Below the pieces are notes generated by a model, which made no database searches, was not told where the DNA came from, and saw only the letters and a list, made by a program, of their open reading frames with translations. Below, piece by piece: positions 17,672 through 26,781 of a stretch of 64,000 bases of DNA. Source of the stretch: Actinomyces radicidentis (GTDB lineage: Bacteria > Actinomycetota > Actinomycetes > Actinomycetales > Actinomycetaceae). The position numbers and the translations under genes were made by a program. The stretch covers positions 248,001 to 312,000 of the forward strand of contig NZ_CP014228.1 of the NCBI RefSeq assembly GCF_001553565.1, in the 5' to 3' direction. Each line of letters begins with the position of its first letter. Positions within the stretch are counted from its first letter, which is position 1.

Positions 17672-19441
17672 GTGATCCGCCGTCTTCAGCACTGCCTGGG
17701 AGGCAGCAGCAACCTCGTTCCCCTCGTCGTCGCCCACGTCCTCGGCGGCGCCCTCCAGGGAACGTCCCTCGCGCTCCTGGTCCCCTTCCTGCGCAGGTTC
17801 CTCACCGGTGAGCCGTACGACAGGTGGCTCGTGGCCGTCATCGCGACCGCCCTGCTCGGCCTGGCCGTGTCAGCCGTAGCCTCCGTGCGCTCCTACGCGG
17901 TGGCCTGCTACGACGTGTGCGGCAGCCTCGTACGGTCACTGGGGCACCGGGTCCAGCAACTGCCCCTGGGCTGGTTCACCTCCTCGACGAGCGCCCGGGT
18001 GGCCACGGCCGTGTCCCGCGACACGAGCAACCTCTCCCACCTGCCTTCCATCGCGATCCCTCAGATCGCCTCGATGAGTGGCTCCGCATCGGCCATCGGC
18101 GTCGCCTCGCTCGTGCTGGAGTGGCGAGTCGGCGCGGCCCTCCTGCTCGCCCTGGCCCCGTCCTGGCTGTGCCTGCGGTGGCTCCGGCGTGCGGTACGAG
18201 GCGAGTACGCCGCCTCCCAGGACGCCGCCACCGAGCTCGGCGCGAGGCTGCTGGAGTTCAGCCGGCTCCAGGACGTGCTGCGGGCGACGGGTGCGGTCCG
18301 GGGACGGGCGCTCCCCGACGGCGGGGCCACCACCTGGGAGCCCCTCGAGGCCGCCCTCGGGGAGGACAGCGCCGCCGGACGCCGCGCCCGCCACGCCCAG
18401 GGGCCCGCCGGTCAGGGCTTCCACGCCGCCGTGGAGGCGGGGGTGATCGTCTCGCTGGCGGTGGCGCTCCGACTGCTCCTCGGGGGCACGCTCGACCCGG
18501 CCGCCTTCACGGCCCTCGCGCTCATGGCCGTGCGCTTCGCCGAGCCCATCGGGATGCTCGCCTACTACGTCGACCCGCTCCACCAGTCCGACGTCGCCCT
18601 GGAGCGCATCGAGGCGATCATGGACGCCCCGGCGCTGCCCGAGCCGGAGCGGTCCGCCGCGCTCCGCACCGCGCCCGGGGGCGGCGTCGACGTCGAGCTC
18701 GACCACGTCGACTTCGGCTACGTCGACGGGCGCGACGTGCTGCACGACGTGTCGCTGACGTTCCCGGCAGGGTCCGTCACCGCGCTCGTGGGCCCGTCGG
18801 GGTCCGGGAAGTCCACCGTGACCCGGCTCGTGGCCCGCTTCTGGGACGTGAGGGCGGGAGCAGTCCACCTGGGCGGCGCGGACGTGCGCGACCTGCGCAC
18901 GGCAGACCTGATGGCTCAGGTCTCCATGGTCTTCCAGGACGTCTACCTCTTCGACACCACGATCGAGGAGAACGTGCGGATCGGCCGTGCCGGGGCGACG
19001 GACGAGGAGGTGCGCGCCGCCGCCGACCGCGCGGGCCTCAGCGAGGTCGTCGAGCGCCTGCCCGACAGGTGGGCCACCCGCGTCGGCGAGGGCGGCTGCT
19101 CCCTCTCCGGCGGCGAGCGCCAGCGGGTCGCCATCGCCCGAGCCTTCCTCAAGGACTCTCCCGTCCTGCTGCTGGACGAGGTCACGAGCGCCCTCGACGG
19201 CGTCAGCGAGTCAGGCGTCACCCGGGCGATGGAGGAGCTGGGCCGAGGGCGCACGGTGCTCGTCATCGCGCACCGCCTGTCCACGATCCGCCGGGCGGAC
19301 AGGATCGCCGTCCTCGTCGACGGCTCCGTCGAGGCCGTGGGCACGCACGACGAGCTCTACGCGGCCGGTGGCACCTACCGGACCTTCTGGGACGACCAGA
19401 GCTCGGTCGACCGGTGGCGGCTCGGGGGCGCCCAGGACTGA
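17672..19441 (+). CDS. ABC half-transporter, exporter fold with fused ATPase (YbtQ/IrtB-like)
   Basis: A 589-residue half-transporter: membrane domain (about residues 1-320), then an ATPase with Walker A GPSGSGKST, Q-loop VFQDVYLFDTT, signature SLSGGERQR, Walker B VLLLDEVTSALDG and switch His in VIAHRLS. The GTG start is within the stop of the preceding half-transporter, so the two probably form a heterodimer. Paired exporter-fold importers such as YbtPQ and IrtAB carry ferric siderophores inward, and in the equibactin locus of Streptococcus equi such a pair is accompanied by further ABC/ECF-like genes. With its partner broken, function is doubtful unless it homodimerises. Confidence 0.87.
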   Translation: MIRRLQHCLGGSSNLVPLVVAHVLGGALQGTSLALLVPFLRRFLTGEPYDRWLVAVIATALLGLAVSAVASVRSYAVACYDVCGSLVRSLGHRVQQLPLGWFTSSTSARVATAVSRDTSNLSHLPSIAIPQIASMSGSASAIGVASLVLEWRVGAALLLALAPSWLCLRWLRRAVRGEYAASQDAATELGARLLEFSRLQDVLRATGAVRGRALPDGGATTWEPLEAALGEDSAAGRRARHAQGPAGQGFHAAVEAGVIVSLAVALRLLLGGTLDPAAFTALALMAVRFAEPIGMLAYYVDPLHQSDVALERIEAIMDAPALPEPERSAALRTAPGGGVDVELDHVDFGYVDGRDVLHDVSLTFPAGSVTALVGPSGSGKSTVTRLVARFWDVRAGAVHLGGADVRDLRTADLMAQVSMVFQDVYLFDTTIEENVRIGRAGATDEEVRAAADRAGLSEVVERLPDRWATRVGEGGCSLSGGERQRVAIARAFLKDSPVLLLDEVTSALDGVSESGVTRAMEELGRGRTVLVIAHRLSTIRRADRIAVLVDGSVEAVGTHDELYAAGGTYRTFWDDQSSVDRWRLGGAQD

Positions 19442-19483
19442 GCGCCCCGGACCGGCTCCTCGGCACCGAGCCCGGTCGGCGGG

Positions 19484-20980
19484 TCACTCACCCTCGAGGC
19501 GCAGGATGTCCTCGAGGGTCTCGGGGCGGATGAGCCAGCCCTGCTCCCCTCCGGAGACCCAGGCGACGCCGGGGCGGGTGAAGAGGTTGTAGTTGCTCGC
19601 CATGGAGCGCCCGTAGGCGCCGGTCGCCGGGACGGCGAGGACGTCGCCGACGGCGAGGTCGGCGGGCAGGTCGACGTCGCGGACGACGACGTCGCCGCTC
19701 TCGCAGTGCTTGCCGACGACGCGGGCGCGGACCGGCGCCGTCCCGGGGGCCGGGCGGCGGTTGGCGACGAGGGCGGTGTAGGCGGCGTCGTAGAGGGCGG
19801 GGCGGATGTTGTCGCTCATGCCGCCGTCGACGCTCACGTAGAGGCGTCTCGCGCCGTCGCCCAGGTCGACCCTCTTGAGGCCGGTCACCGTGTAGAGCGT
19901 GATGGTGGTGGGGCCGACGACGTTGCGGCCGGGCTCGATGGAGACGTGCGGGACGGCGTCGCCGAGCTCGGCGCACACGGCTCGGACGGCGTCGGCGAGG
20001 GTGCGGGCGACGTGCTGGGGCGAGGGCGGGACCGGGTCGGACCCGGTGTAGGCGATGCCGTAGCCGCCGCCGAGGTCGATCTCGGGGCAGGTCCACCCGG
20101 TGGCCTGAGCGACCTCGTGGCGCAGGCGCAGGACGACGCCGACGGCCTCGCGGAAGCCGGCGAGGTCCGTGATCTGCGAGCCGATGTGGGAGTGGAGGCC
20201 GTGGAGAGCGAGCTCGGGGGCGTCGACGACGGCGCGGCAGACCGCGAGAGCGGCGCCGCTGGCCACGGAGATCCCGAACTTCTGGTCCTCGTGGGCGGTG
20301 GCGATGTACTCGTGGCCGCCGGCGTGGATGCCGGTGGTGAGGCGGACCATGACGCTGCCGGTCTCGTCGGGTGCGTACTCGCCGGTCTCGCGCAGGCTCC
20401 GCACGGCGGAGGCGGCGAGGTCGACCTCGTCGGCGGAGTCGAGGACGAGGTGGCCGACGCGGTGGGCGAGGGCGGCGGCGATCTCGTCCTCGGTCTTGCC
20501 GTTGCCGTGCAGGCCGAGGCGGGTCGCGTGGGCGGGGTCGAGGCCCTGCTCGTCGGCCACGTCCCCGGTCGCCTCGCCGCGGCTCAGCTGCTCGAGGGCG
20601 CGCAGGCCGACGGCGAGCTCGACACGACTGGCGGTGTCGATGCCCATGCCCTCGGCCAGGACGTCGCGGGCGACGCGGGTGGTGAGGAAGGCCTTGCCTG
20701 CGTAGTAGGCGTCGCCGCCGGCCATGCCGTAGTCGGGCCAGAACTCCTCGAACATGGCCGAGGCCCACGTGGCGGCGCGCCCGCGCAGGTCGTCCTCGTC
20801 GAGGACGAGGACCGGCGTGGGCGCGTCGGCGAGGACCTCCGTCAGGCTGCGGCCGCCGACGACGAGGGCGCCGTCGGCGCCCCGTCGCAGGGTCGAGGGC
20901 CACAGGTCGGGGCGCTCGTCGGGCTCGGGGGCGACGAGGGAGCCGAGCGGCGCCTCGCCGACGGGGACGGCGGGGCTCAC
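19484..20980 (-). CDS. lysA: diaminopimelate decarboxylase
   Basis: A PLP enzyme converting meso-diaminopimelate to L-lysine. The 498-residue product has the PLP lysine in YYAGKAF (K96), HSHIGSQI, the phosphate-binding [17 protein letters not shown] and the active-site CESGDVV. It is longer than the E. coli enzyme mainly through a ~60-residue N-terminal lead. The GTG start at 20980 is in a GTGA overlap with argS, which fixes it; sequence upstream in this frame is shadow. Confidence 0.95.
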   Translation of the reverse strand: MSPAVPVGEAPLGSLVAPEPDERPDLWPSTLRRGADGALVVGGRSLTEVLADAPTPVLVLDEDDLRGRAATWASAMFEEFWPDYGMAGGDAYYAGKAFLTTRVARDVLAEGMGIDTASRVELAVGLRALEQLSRGEATGDVADEQGLDPAHATRLGLHGNGKTEDEIAAALAHRVGHLVLDSADEVDLAASAVRSLRETGEYAPDETGSVMVRLTTGIHAGGHEYIATAHEDQKFGISVASGAALAVCRAVVDAPELALHGLHSHIGSQITDLAGFREAVGVVLRLRHEVAQATGWTCPEIDLGGGYGIAYTGSDPVPPSPQHVARTLADAVRAVCAELGDAVPHVSIEPGRNVVGPTTITLYTVTGLKRVDLGDGARRLYVSVDGGMSDNIRPALYDAAYTALVANRRPAPGTAPVRARVVGKHCESGDVVVRDVDLPADLAVGDVLAVPATGAYGRSMASNYNLFTRPGVAWVSGGEQGWLIRPETLEDILRLEGE

Positions 20981-22659
20981 ATGCGCTCCGGGGCGGAGAC
21001 GCCGAGGAGGCCCAGGCCGTTGGCGAGGACCTGGCTGACGGCGTCGTTGAGCCAGAGGCGGGCGACGTGCCCGGCGTTGACCGGGTCGTCGCCGCGCGGG
21101 GTGACGCGGGTGGCGGCGTACCAGGTGTGGTAGGCGCTGGCGAGCTGCTCGAGGTAGCGGGCGACGCGGTGCTGCTCGCGCATCTGGGCGGCCTGGGCGA
21201 CGAGCGCCGGGTACTGGGCGAGGACGCCGAGGAGCGCGGAGTCGGCCGGGTCGTCGAGGGCGGCCGGGTCGAAGGCGATGGAGCCCTCGCGCTCGACGCC
21301 GTGCTCGGCGGCGTTGCGGGCCACGTTCCGGGTGCGCGCGTGGGCGTACTTGACGTAGTAGACGGGGTTGTCGTTGCTCGCGGAGGCGAGCAGGTCGAGG
21401 TCGATGTCGATCATCGAGTCCATCGAGGAGCGCGTGAGCGCGTAGCGGGCGGCGTCCACGCCGACGGCCTCGACGAGGTCCTCGAGGGTGACGATCGTGC
21501 CGGCGCGCTTGGACATGCGCACGGGCTGGCCGTCCTTGACGAGGTTGACGAGCTGGCCGATGAGGATCTGCATGTTGACGCCGGGCTCGTCGCCGAAGGC
21601 AGCGCACATGGCCATCATGCGGCCGATGTAGCCGTGGTGGTCCGCGCCCAGGAGGTAGATGGCGCAGTCGGCGCCGCGCTGGCGCTTGTCGAGGTAGTAG
21701 GCCACGTCGGCGGCGAAGTAGGCGGCGTCGCCGTCGGACTTGATGAGGACGCGGTCCTTGTCGTCGCCGAAGTCGGTGGTGCGCAGCCAGGTGGCGCCGT
21801 CCTTCTCCATGATCATGCCGCGCTCGCGCAGGCGGTCGATGGCGGCGGCGACGGCGCCGGACTCGTGGAGGGAGTCCTCGTGGAAGAAGACGTCGAAGTC
21901 GGAGTGGAACTCGTGGAGCTCGCGCTTGATGGAGTCGAACATGAGGTCGACGCCGCGGGCGCGGAAGACCTCGGTGGCCTCGGCGTCGGGGAGGGTGGCG
22001 GGGTCGGGGCGGCCGGCGGCGAGCTCGTCGTCGGTGACGGTCTGCGCGATCTCGCCGATGTAGGCGCCGCCATAGCCGTCCTCGGGGGTCTCCTGGTGAC
22101 GGGCGGCCGCGAGGAGGGAGCGGGCGAAGCGGTCGATCTGGGTGCCGTGGTCGTTGAAGTAGTACTCGCGGGTGACCGCGGCGCCGCAGGCGGACAGGAT
22201 CCGGGCGAGGGAGTCGCCGACGGCGGCCCAGCGGGCGCCGCCGAGGTGGACCGGGCCGGTGGGGTTGGCGGAGACGTACTCGAGGTTGACGCGGCTCCCC
22301 ACGAGGGAGTCGTTGGTGCCGTAGGAGTCGCCGGCCTCGAGGATGGTGCGGGCGAGCTCGCCGGCGGCGCCGGCGGAGAGGCGGACGTTGAGGAAGCCGG
22401 GGCCGGCGACCTCGACGGAGTCGATGCCGTCGACGGCGCCGAGGCGCTCGGCGAGGAGCTCACCGAGGGCGCGGGGGTTGGTGCCGGCCTTCTTGGCGAG
22501 CTGCATGGCAACGTTGGTGGCCCAGTCGCCGTGGTCGCGGTTGCGAGGTCGCTCGACCTTGGGCAGCGGCACCTCCTCGACGGGGAGGTTGAGGCTGCCG
22601 TCGCCGGCGGCGGCGACGAGGACGGTGCGGATCGCTTCTGCGAGCTCTTCGGGGGTCAC
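20977..22659 (-). CDS. argS: arginine-tRNA ligase
   Basis: A class I synthetase charging tRNA-Arg. The 560-residue product has the N-terminal Arg-tRNA synthetase additional domain, a HIGH-type motif in [12 protein letters not shown] (about residue 130), a KMSKS-type motif VRMSKRAGT, and the C-terminal DALR anticodon-binding domain ending in [15 protein letters not shown]. First gene of argS-lysA. A tRNA-Arg gene lies 1.6 kb away on the other strand. Confidence 0.96.
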   Translation of the reverse strand: MTPEELAEAIRTVLVAAAGDGSLNLPVEEVPLPKVERPRNRDHGDWATNVAMQLAKKAGTNPRALGELLAERLGAVDGIDSVEVAGPGFLNVRLSAGAAGELARTILEAGDSYGTNDSLVGSRVNLEYVSANPTGPVHLGGARWAAVGDSLARILSACGAAVTREYYFNDHGTQIDRFARSLLAAARHQETPEDGYGGAYIGEIAQTVTDDELAAGRPDPATLPDAEATEVFRARGVDLMFDSIKRELHEFHSDFDVFFHEDSLHESGAVAAAIDRLRERGMIMEKDGATWLRTTDFGDDKDRVLIKSDGDAAYFAADVAYYLDKRQRGADCAIYLLGADHHGYIGRMMAMCAAFGDEPGVNMQILIGQLVNLVKDGQPVRMSKRAGTIVTLEDLVEAVGVDAARYALTRSSMDSMIDIDLDLLASASNDNPVYYVKYAHARTRNVARNAAEHGVEREGSIAFDPAALDDPADSALLGVLAQYPALVAQAAQMREQHRVARYLEQLASAYHTWYAATRVTPRGDDPVNAGHVARLWLNDAVSQVLANGLGLLGVSAPERM

Positions 22660-22731
22660 GCGCTCAGGGTAGCGGAGCGCTGGGACCCGGGGCTCTCACC
22701 ATCCGATGGCCGTCCGCCGCCGGGTCGCACT

Positions 22732-22755
22732 AGAGTTTCGGGTGACCGAAACTCT
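22732..22755 (+). promoter_or_regulatory. palindromic operator upstream of mntH
   Basis: A perfect 10-bp inverted repeat AGAGTTTCGG-GTGA-CCGAAACTCT, 43 bp before the start of the NRAMP transporter gene. The size, symmetry and position are those of a metalloregulator site, probably for an MntR/DtxR-family repressor. Regulator identity is inferred. Confidence 0.6.
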
Positions 22756-22797
22756 GATGGACCACCCGCCCGCACCGACCGGGAAGGAAGGAGCACC

Positions 22798-24183
22798 GTG
22801 CCCGGCACCGTCCCCACTGCCGCAGGCCGCCTCGCAGCGCGCCCCGCCCCCGCGCCCGCGCCGGCTCCCGGCGGCGGAACCGCCACCGAGCCCGCTCCGC
22901 CACTGAGCCGGCGCGCCAGGCGCCGCCGTCTCCTCACCCTGCTCGGTCCGGCCTTCGTGGCCGCCGTCGCCTACGTCGACCCCGGCAACGTCGCGGCCAA
23001 CATCACCGCCGGGGCGCGCTACGGCTACACCCTCACCTGGGTCCTCGTGGCCGCGAACCTCATGGCGATGGTCGTCCAGTACCAGAGCGCCAAGCTCGGG
23101 GTGGTGACCGGGCGCTCCCTACCCGAGGTGCTGCGCGACCGGATGGGACGGCGCTCCCGGCTCGCCTTCCTCGCCCAGGCCGAGCTCGTCGCCGTCGCGA
23201 CCGACCTCGCCGAGGTGGTCGGCGGCGCGGTCGCTCTCCGGCTGCTGCTCGGACTGCCGCTGCTCGCCGGCGGGCTCGTCATCGGTGCCGTCTCGATCGC
23301 CCTGCTCCTCCTCCAGGAGCACCGGGGGCAGCGGCTCTTCGAGGGGGTCGTCGTCGCCCTGCTCGTGGTCATCACCGTCGGCTTCGTCGGCGGCCTCGTC
23401 GTCGCCCCGCCGGACTGGGGCGCGGTGGTGGGCGGGCTGCGCCCGCGGCTCGAGGGCTCGGGCGCGCTGCTCGTGGCGGCCTCGATGCTCGGCGCGACGG
23501 TCATGCCGCACGCGATCTACCTGCACTCCTCCCTCGTCCGCGACCACGACGGCGCCACCCGGGCCTCCGGCTCCGCGGCCGGCGCCGGCCGCTCCCCCGC
23601 AGCCCCGGGTTCGGCGGAGGCGGAGCGCACCGGCAAGCGCCTGCGCGGCACGCGGGTCGACGTCGTCTGGGCCCTGGGGCTCGCCGGGGTCGTCAACATC
23701 GCCCTCCTCCTGCTGGCCGCCTCCGCCCTGTCGGGGGCGGCGGGGACGGACACGATCGAGGGCGCCCACACCGCGATCAGCGCGTCGCTCGGTCCCGCGG
23801 TCGGCGTCATCTTCGCCGTCGGGCTGCTCGCCTCGGGGCTGGCGTCGACGTCGGTGGGCGCCTACGCGGGCGCTGAGATCCTGAGCGGCCTCCTGCGGGT
23901 GCGGGTCCCGATCCTCGTCCAGCGGCTGATCACGCTGCTCCCGGCGCTCCTCGTGCTGGCGGCCGGGGCGGAGCCGACCCGGGCGCTCGTCGTGAGCCAG
24001 GTGGTCCTCTCCTTCGGGATCCCCTTCGCGCTCGTCCCCCTCATCCGGGTCACCTCCTCGGCGCAGGTCATGGGGCCGTGGCGCGACGGCGTCGTGCTGC
24101 GAGTGGTGTCCCGCGTGGTCGCGGCCCTCATCATCGCGCTCAACCTGGCGCTCCTCTGGCTGACGCTGACCGGTCGGGGCTGA
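22798..24183 (+). CDS. mntH: NRAMP family divalent metal transporter (Mn2+/Fe2+)
   Basis: Proton-coupled uptake of Mn2+ or Fe2+. The 461-residue protein has 10-11 membrane segments, the TM1 metal-binding DPGN (about residues 61-64) and the TM6 MPHAIYLHS (about residue 236) with the Met ligand that favours transition metals over Mg2+. The ~35-residue N-terminus is Ala/Pro-rich and a ~45-residue Ala/Gly-rich loop follows TM6. The GTG at 22798 is chosen because GGAAGGAAGGAG precedes it. Monocistronic under the palindromic operator. Confidence 0.92.
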   Translation: MPGTVPTAAGRLAARPAPAPAPAPGGGTATEPAPPLSRRARRRRLLTLLGPAFVAAVAYVDPGNVAANITAGARYGYTLTWVLVAANLMAMVVQYQSAKLGVVTGRSLPEVLRDRMGRRSRLAFLAQAELVAVATDLAEVVGGAVALRLLLGLPLLAGGLVIGAVSIALLLLQEHRGQRLFEGVVVALLVVITVGFVGGLVVAPPDWGAVVGGLRPRLEGSGALLVAASMLGATVMPHAIYLHSSLVRDHDGATRASGSAAGAGRSPAAPGSAEAERTGKRLRGTRVDVVWALGLAGVVNIALLLLAASALSGAAGTDTIEGAHTAISASLGPAVGVIFAVGLLASGLASTSVGAYAGAEILSGLLRVRVPILVQRLITLLPALLVLAAGAEPTRALVVSQVVLSFGIPFALVPLIRVTSSAQVMGPWRDGVVLRVVSRVVAALIIALNLALLWLTLTGRG

Positions 24184-24271
24184 GCGCGGGCGCAGCGGAC
24201 GGGCCATGTGCCGGTCGCCTCCCGGCGTCGTTTTCGCGCCGCGGCGGCGCGCTGGTAGAGTCGCGCTCCGG

Positions 24272-24347
24272 GCCCCGGTAGCTCAGTGGATAGAGCGTCT
24301 GCCTCCGGAGCAGAAGGTCGCAGGTTCGAATCCTGTCCGGGGCACCA
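24272..24347 (+). tRNA. tRNA-Arg (anticodon CCG)
   Basis: A 76-nt cloverleaf with the acceptor pair GCCCCGG/CCGGGGC, encoded CCA, D-arm TAGCTCAGTGGATAGAGC, and T-arm CAGGTTCGAATCCTG. The anticodon stem TCTGC/GCAGA encloses loop CTCCGGA with anticodon CCG at 24305-24307, reading CGG. No direct repeat of its 3' end was seen nearby, so no integrated element is suggested. Confidence 0.96.
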
Positions 24348-24354
24348 GCACGAG

Positions 24355-24381
24355 GGCCCGGAACCGAGACGGTTCCGGGCC
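24355..24381 (+). terminator. hairpin terminator of tRNA-Arg
   Basis: GGCCCGGAACC (24355-24365) and GGTTCCGGGCC (24371-24381) form an 11-bp stem with a 5-nt loop, followed by TTCGTCGT, 7 bp after the tRNA. Confidence 0.8.
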
Positions 24382-24432
24382 TTCGTCGTGCTCACGGCGG
24401 GTCGCCGGCCGCGCGCCCGCGCCCCGCCCGGG

Positions 24433-25230
24433 TCAGGCCTGGTGGAGGACCTCGAGCGCCGTCGTCGGCACGTCGGTGATGACGGCGTCGACGTGCATCG
24501 CCTCGAGCCGGCGCATCTCCTCCGGGTCGTCGACGGTCCACACGTGCACCTCGATGCCGGCCGCGTGGGCCTCGGCGACGAGCCTTCGGGTGACGACGGG
24601 GACGCCGTGCCAGCTCACGGGCACCTGGATCGCGTCGGCGTGCCCGTTGGTCCAGCCCCAGCGGGTGTGCGGCAGGGGCACGGCCGCCTCGGCGAGCAGC
24701 AGGAGGCCGGCGACGTCGACCAGCCCGACGGAGGTCGTCGCGCGGGGCTCCTGACGTCGGAGGACGGCGAGGCGCCGTGCGGAGAAGGAGGCGAACCGGA
24801 TCCTCTCCAGGGCGCCTGCGGCCCGGACGGCCTGCAGCGCGGGCTGGACGACGGCCGCCTCCTTGAGGTCGACGTTGAGGCCGAGCTCGGGGAAGGCGTG
24901 GAGGGCGTCGTCGAGGCGCACGTAGGGGCGGCCGTCGCCGGCGTCGCGCTCCTGGAGCTCGTCCCAGCTGAGGTCCCGGATGAGGACGTCCTCGCCGGCG
25001 GTGCGGGACAGGCCTGGGTCGTGGGAGAGGACGACGACGCGGTCGGAGGTGACGCGCAGGTCGGTCTCCATCCAGGCGAGTCCGAGCCCGGCGGTGTGCT
25101 CGATGGCGGCCCAGGTGTTCTCGGGCGCCTCGGCGGCGCCTCCGCGGTGAGCGATGACCTGGCAGGTGCGCACGGGCCGGGAGCCGTGGCGCCCCAGCGG
25201 CCTCGTGGCGGGGTTGTCGGTGCGGCTCAT
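24433..25230 (-). CDS. glycerophosphodiester phosphodiesterase
   Basis: Hydrolyses glycerophosphodiesters to glycerol-3-phosphate and an alcohol. The 265-residue TIM-barrel protein has the family signature HRGG and PENT (residues 28-39), metal-binding METDLR (about 54-59) and the general-acid His in LSHDPGLS, and ends with the typical VWTVDDPEEM...VDAVITDVP segment. There is no signal peptide, so it is cytoplasmic. The ATG at 25230 follows AGAGGAGG. Confidence 0.92.
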   Translation of the reverse strand: MSRTDNPATRPLGRHGSRPVRTCQVIAHRGGAAEAPENTWAAIEHTAGLGLAWMETDLRVTSDRVVVLSHDPGLSRTAGEDVLIRDLSWDELQERDAGDGRPYVRLDDALHAFPELGLNVDLKEAAVVQPALQAVRAAGALERIRFASFSARRLAVLRRQEPRATTSVGLVDVAGLLLLAEAAVPLPHTRWGWTNGHADAIQVPVSWHGVPVVTRRLVAEAHAAGIEVHVWTVDDPEEMRRLEAMHVDAVITDVPTTALEVLHQA

Positions 25231-25357
25231 GGTCCTCCTCTGACCCTCCTCGTCGACGTCGGGCGTGCGCCTCCACCGTAGCGTCCGCGGCACGGGCGCG
25301 CCCGGCTTCCCGGTCGGCTCGGACCTCCCTCCCCGGAGCCGGGGAGGCGCCACGGTC

Positions 25358-26503
25358 TCAGGAGCAGTCGGTGGAGAGCTCGGCGGCGTGCTGGTCGGTG
25401 AGCCACTGCGCCGGGTCGACCGTCGACTCGTCGGCGGCGTCGTTCTTGGTGCGCACCTCGAAGTGGAGGTGCGGACCCGTCGAGCGGCCGGTGGAGCCGA
25501 CGCCGGCGATGAGCTGGCCGGCCTCGACCTTGTCGCCCTTCTTGACGTAGATGCCGTCCTCGAACATGTGGAGGTAGGACGTGTACCAGGTCTTGCCGTC
25601 GATCGTGTGCTCGATGGTGACGGTCCCGGTGCCGTCCACCATGCCGGCCTCGACGACGGTGCCGGCGGCCGCGGCGTGGATCGGGGTTCCGACGGCGGCG
25701 GAGAAGTCCTGCCCCGCGTGGAGCTTGAGGACGCCGAGGGTGGGGTGGATGCGGTAGCCGTAGGGCGAGGAGATCGTGTAGGTGCCCGCGACCATGGGCA
25801 TGAGGACCTCGGGCTTGCCGGAGAAGGCGGCAGTGTCGCCGGAGGCCCCCGAGGACTGGGCGGCGCAGGTCTGCGAGGCGTTGGCGTAGGCCTCGCGGAT
25901 GCGCGCGAGCGTGGCGGCGTCGGGAACGTTGGAGAGGGAGTCGTCGGTCCCGGCGTCGTCGACGTCGGCGTCGGAGCCGAGAACGGCGGCGGCGACCGAG
26001 GAGGGCAGGGCGCTGGGGGCGGAGCTCGCCGTCGCGGCGGCGCTCGAGGTGGCGGAGGCCAGGTCGGCGCGGCCGCCGCCGGGCAGCGCGGAGACGGTGG
26101 TGCTGAGCGGCGCGACGATGGTGACGACGGCGAGGACGACGAGGACGGCGAGGCGCGCGCCGACGCCGAGCGCATTGCGGGCGCCGAGGAGGGAGTCGAT
26201 GCCTCCGGGGGCCGACTGCGGCTCGGCGGGGTCGGCGCTCCCGGTGGGCCCGCCACCGGCGGCGGCGCGCTCGGCGACCGCGGCCTGGACGGAGGCGGGG
26301 GCGTCGGGCACGACCGGCGCGGAGGGCTCCTCGGGCACGGCGACGACGGCGTCATCGGAGGCGCGCTGCTCGGCGGGGGCGGTGGACTCGGCCGGGCACT
26401 GCTCGGCGGCGGCGAGGGCGGCCGCTCGTTCGGCCGCGCGCTCGGCGTCGCGCCGCTCGCGGCGGGTCATCGGCCGCTCGGGCACGGGGCTCTGCTCGCT
26501 CAC
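25358..26503 (-). CDS. membrane-anchored M23 family peptidase (LytM/DUF, cell-wall endopeptidase)
   Basis: The 381-residue protein has an acidic/Ala-rich cytoplasmic N-terminus (about 110 residues), one membrane helix (about 115-136), a Ser/Ala-rich spacer, and a C-terminal LytM domain (about 245-365) with zinc-ligand motifs LHAGQDF and GPHLHFEV and the typical SPYGYRIHPTLG start. Such proteins cleave peptidoglycan peptides or act as septal activators. The GTG start at 26503 is preceded by a GGGGGAGGAGG site. Confidence 0.88.
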   Translation of the reverse strand: MSEQSPVPERPMTRRERRDAERAAERAAALAAAEQCPAESTAPAEQRASDDAVVAVPEEPSAPVVPDAPASVQAAVAERAAAGGGPTGSADPAEPQSAPGGIDSLLGARNALGVGARLAVLVVLAVVTIVAPLSTTVSALPGGGRADLASATSSAAATASSAPSALPSSVAAAVLGSDADVDDAGTDDSLSNVPDAATLARIREAYANASQTCAAQSSGASGDTAAFSGKPEVLMPMVAGTYTISSPYGYRIHPTLGVLKLHAGQDFSAAVGTPIHAAAAGTVVEAGMVDGTGTVTIEHTIDGKTWYTSYLHMFEDGIYVKKGDKVEAGQLIAGVGSTGRSTGPHLHFEVRTKNDAADESTVDPAQWLTDQHAAELSTDCS

Positions 26504-26781
26504 GGGGTCGTCCTCCTCCCCCGGTGTCGTCGCTGCGTCGGGCGCCTGGGGTGGGACGCGGCACGGTCTCCCGACGATGGGTGACGGTGCGCCGACCGAA
26601 CGCCCCCGAACGATAACGACTTCGCGACCGTCCCCGCCAGGATCGGCGTCACAGCGCGAGGGGCTGGGGACGGGCGGACCACGGCCGGCACCTGGGGAGC
26701 CCGGCCGCCGCCGGTCGGGGTCGGCCCTGGGCCGGCCGGCACCAGTCGCGGCCGACGATGGGCGATCCCGACCGGCCCCGG

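Larger units (their letters stand above)
14768..17675 (+). pseudogene. ABC half-transporter (exporter fold, YbtP/IrtA-like), broken by frameshift and IS insertion
   Basis: The first part encodes a six-helix ABC exporter membrane domain (about residues 30-330), the second the nucleotide-binding domain with Walker A GPSGSGKST. Two lesions are visible. First, one extra C in the C4 run at 15824-15827 shifts the frame between EPTPP and VPVHED. Second, an IS481-type element occupies 16174-17249. Removing the element with one CTAG copy joins NIALG to RPDATDAE in frame, and the rest continues through LSGGELQR and LLMDEATAQTD to 17675. Repaired, the protein would be 608 residues. The C-run could be a sequencing error; the IS is real sequence. 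Its stop overlaps the start of the second half-transporter (GTGA). Confidence 0.88.

Noticed and set aside
24272-24347. tRNA-Arg as attachment site of an integrated element
   Set aside because: No integrase gene and no direct repeat of the tRNA 3' end were found in the flanks; neighbours are ordinary chromosomal genes.
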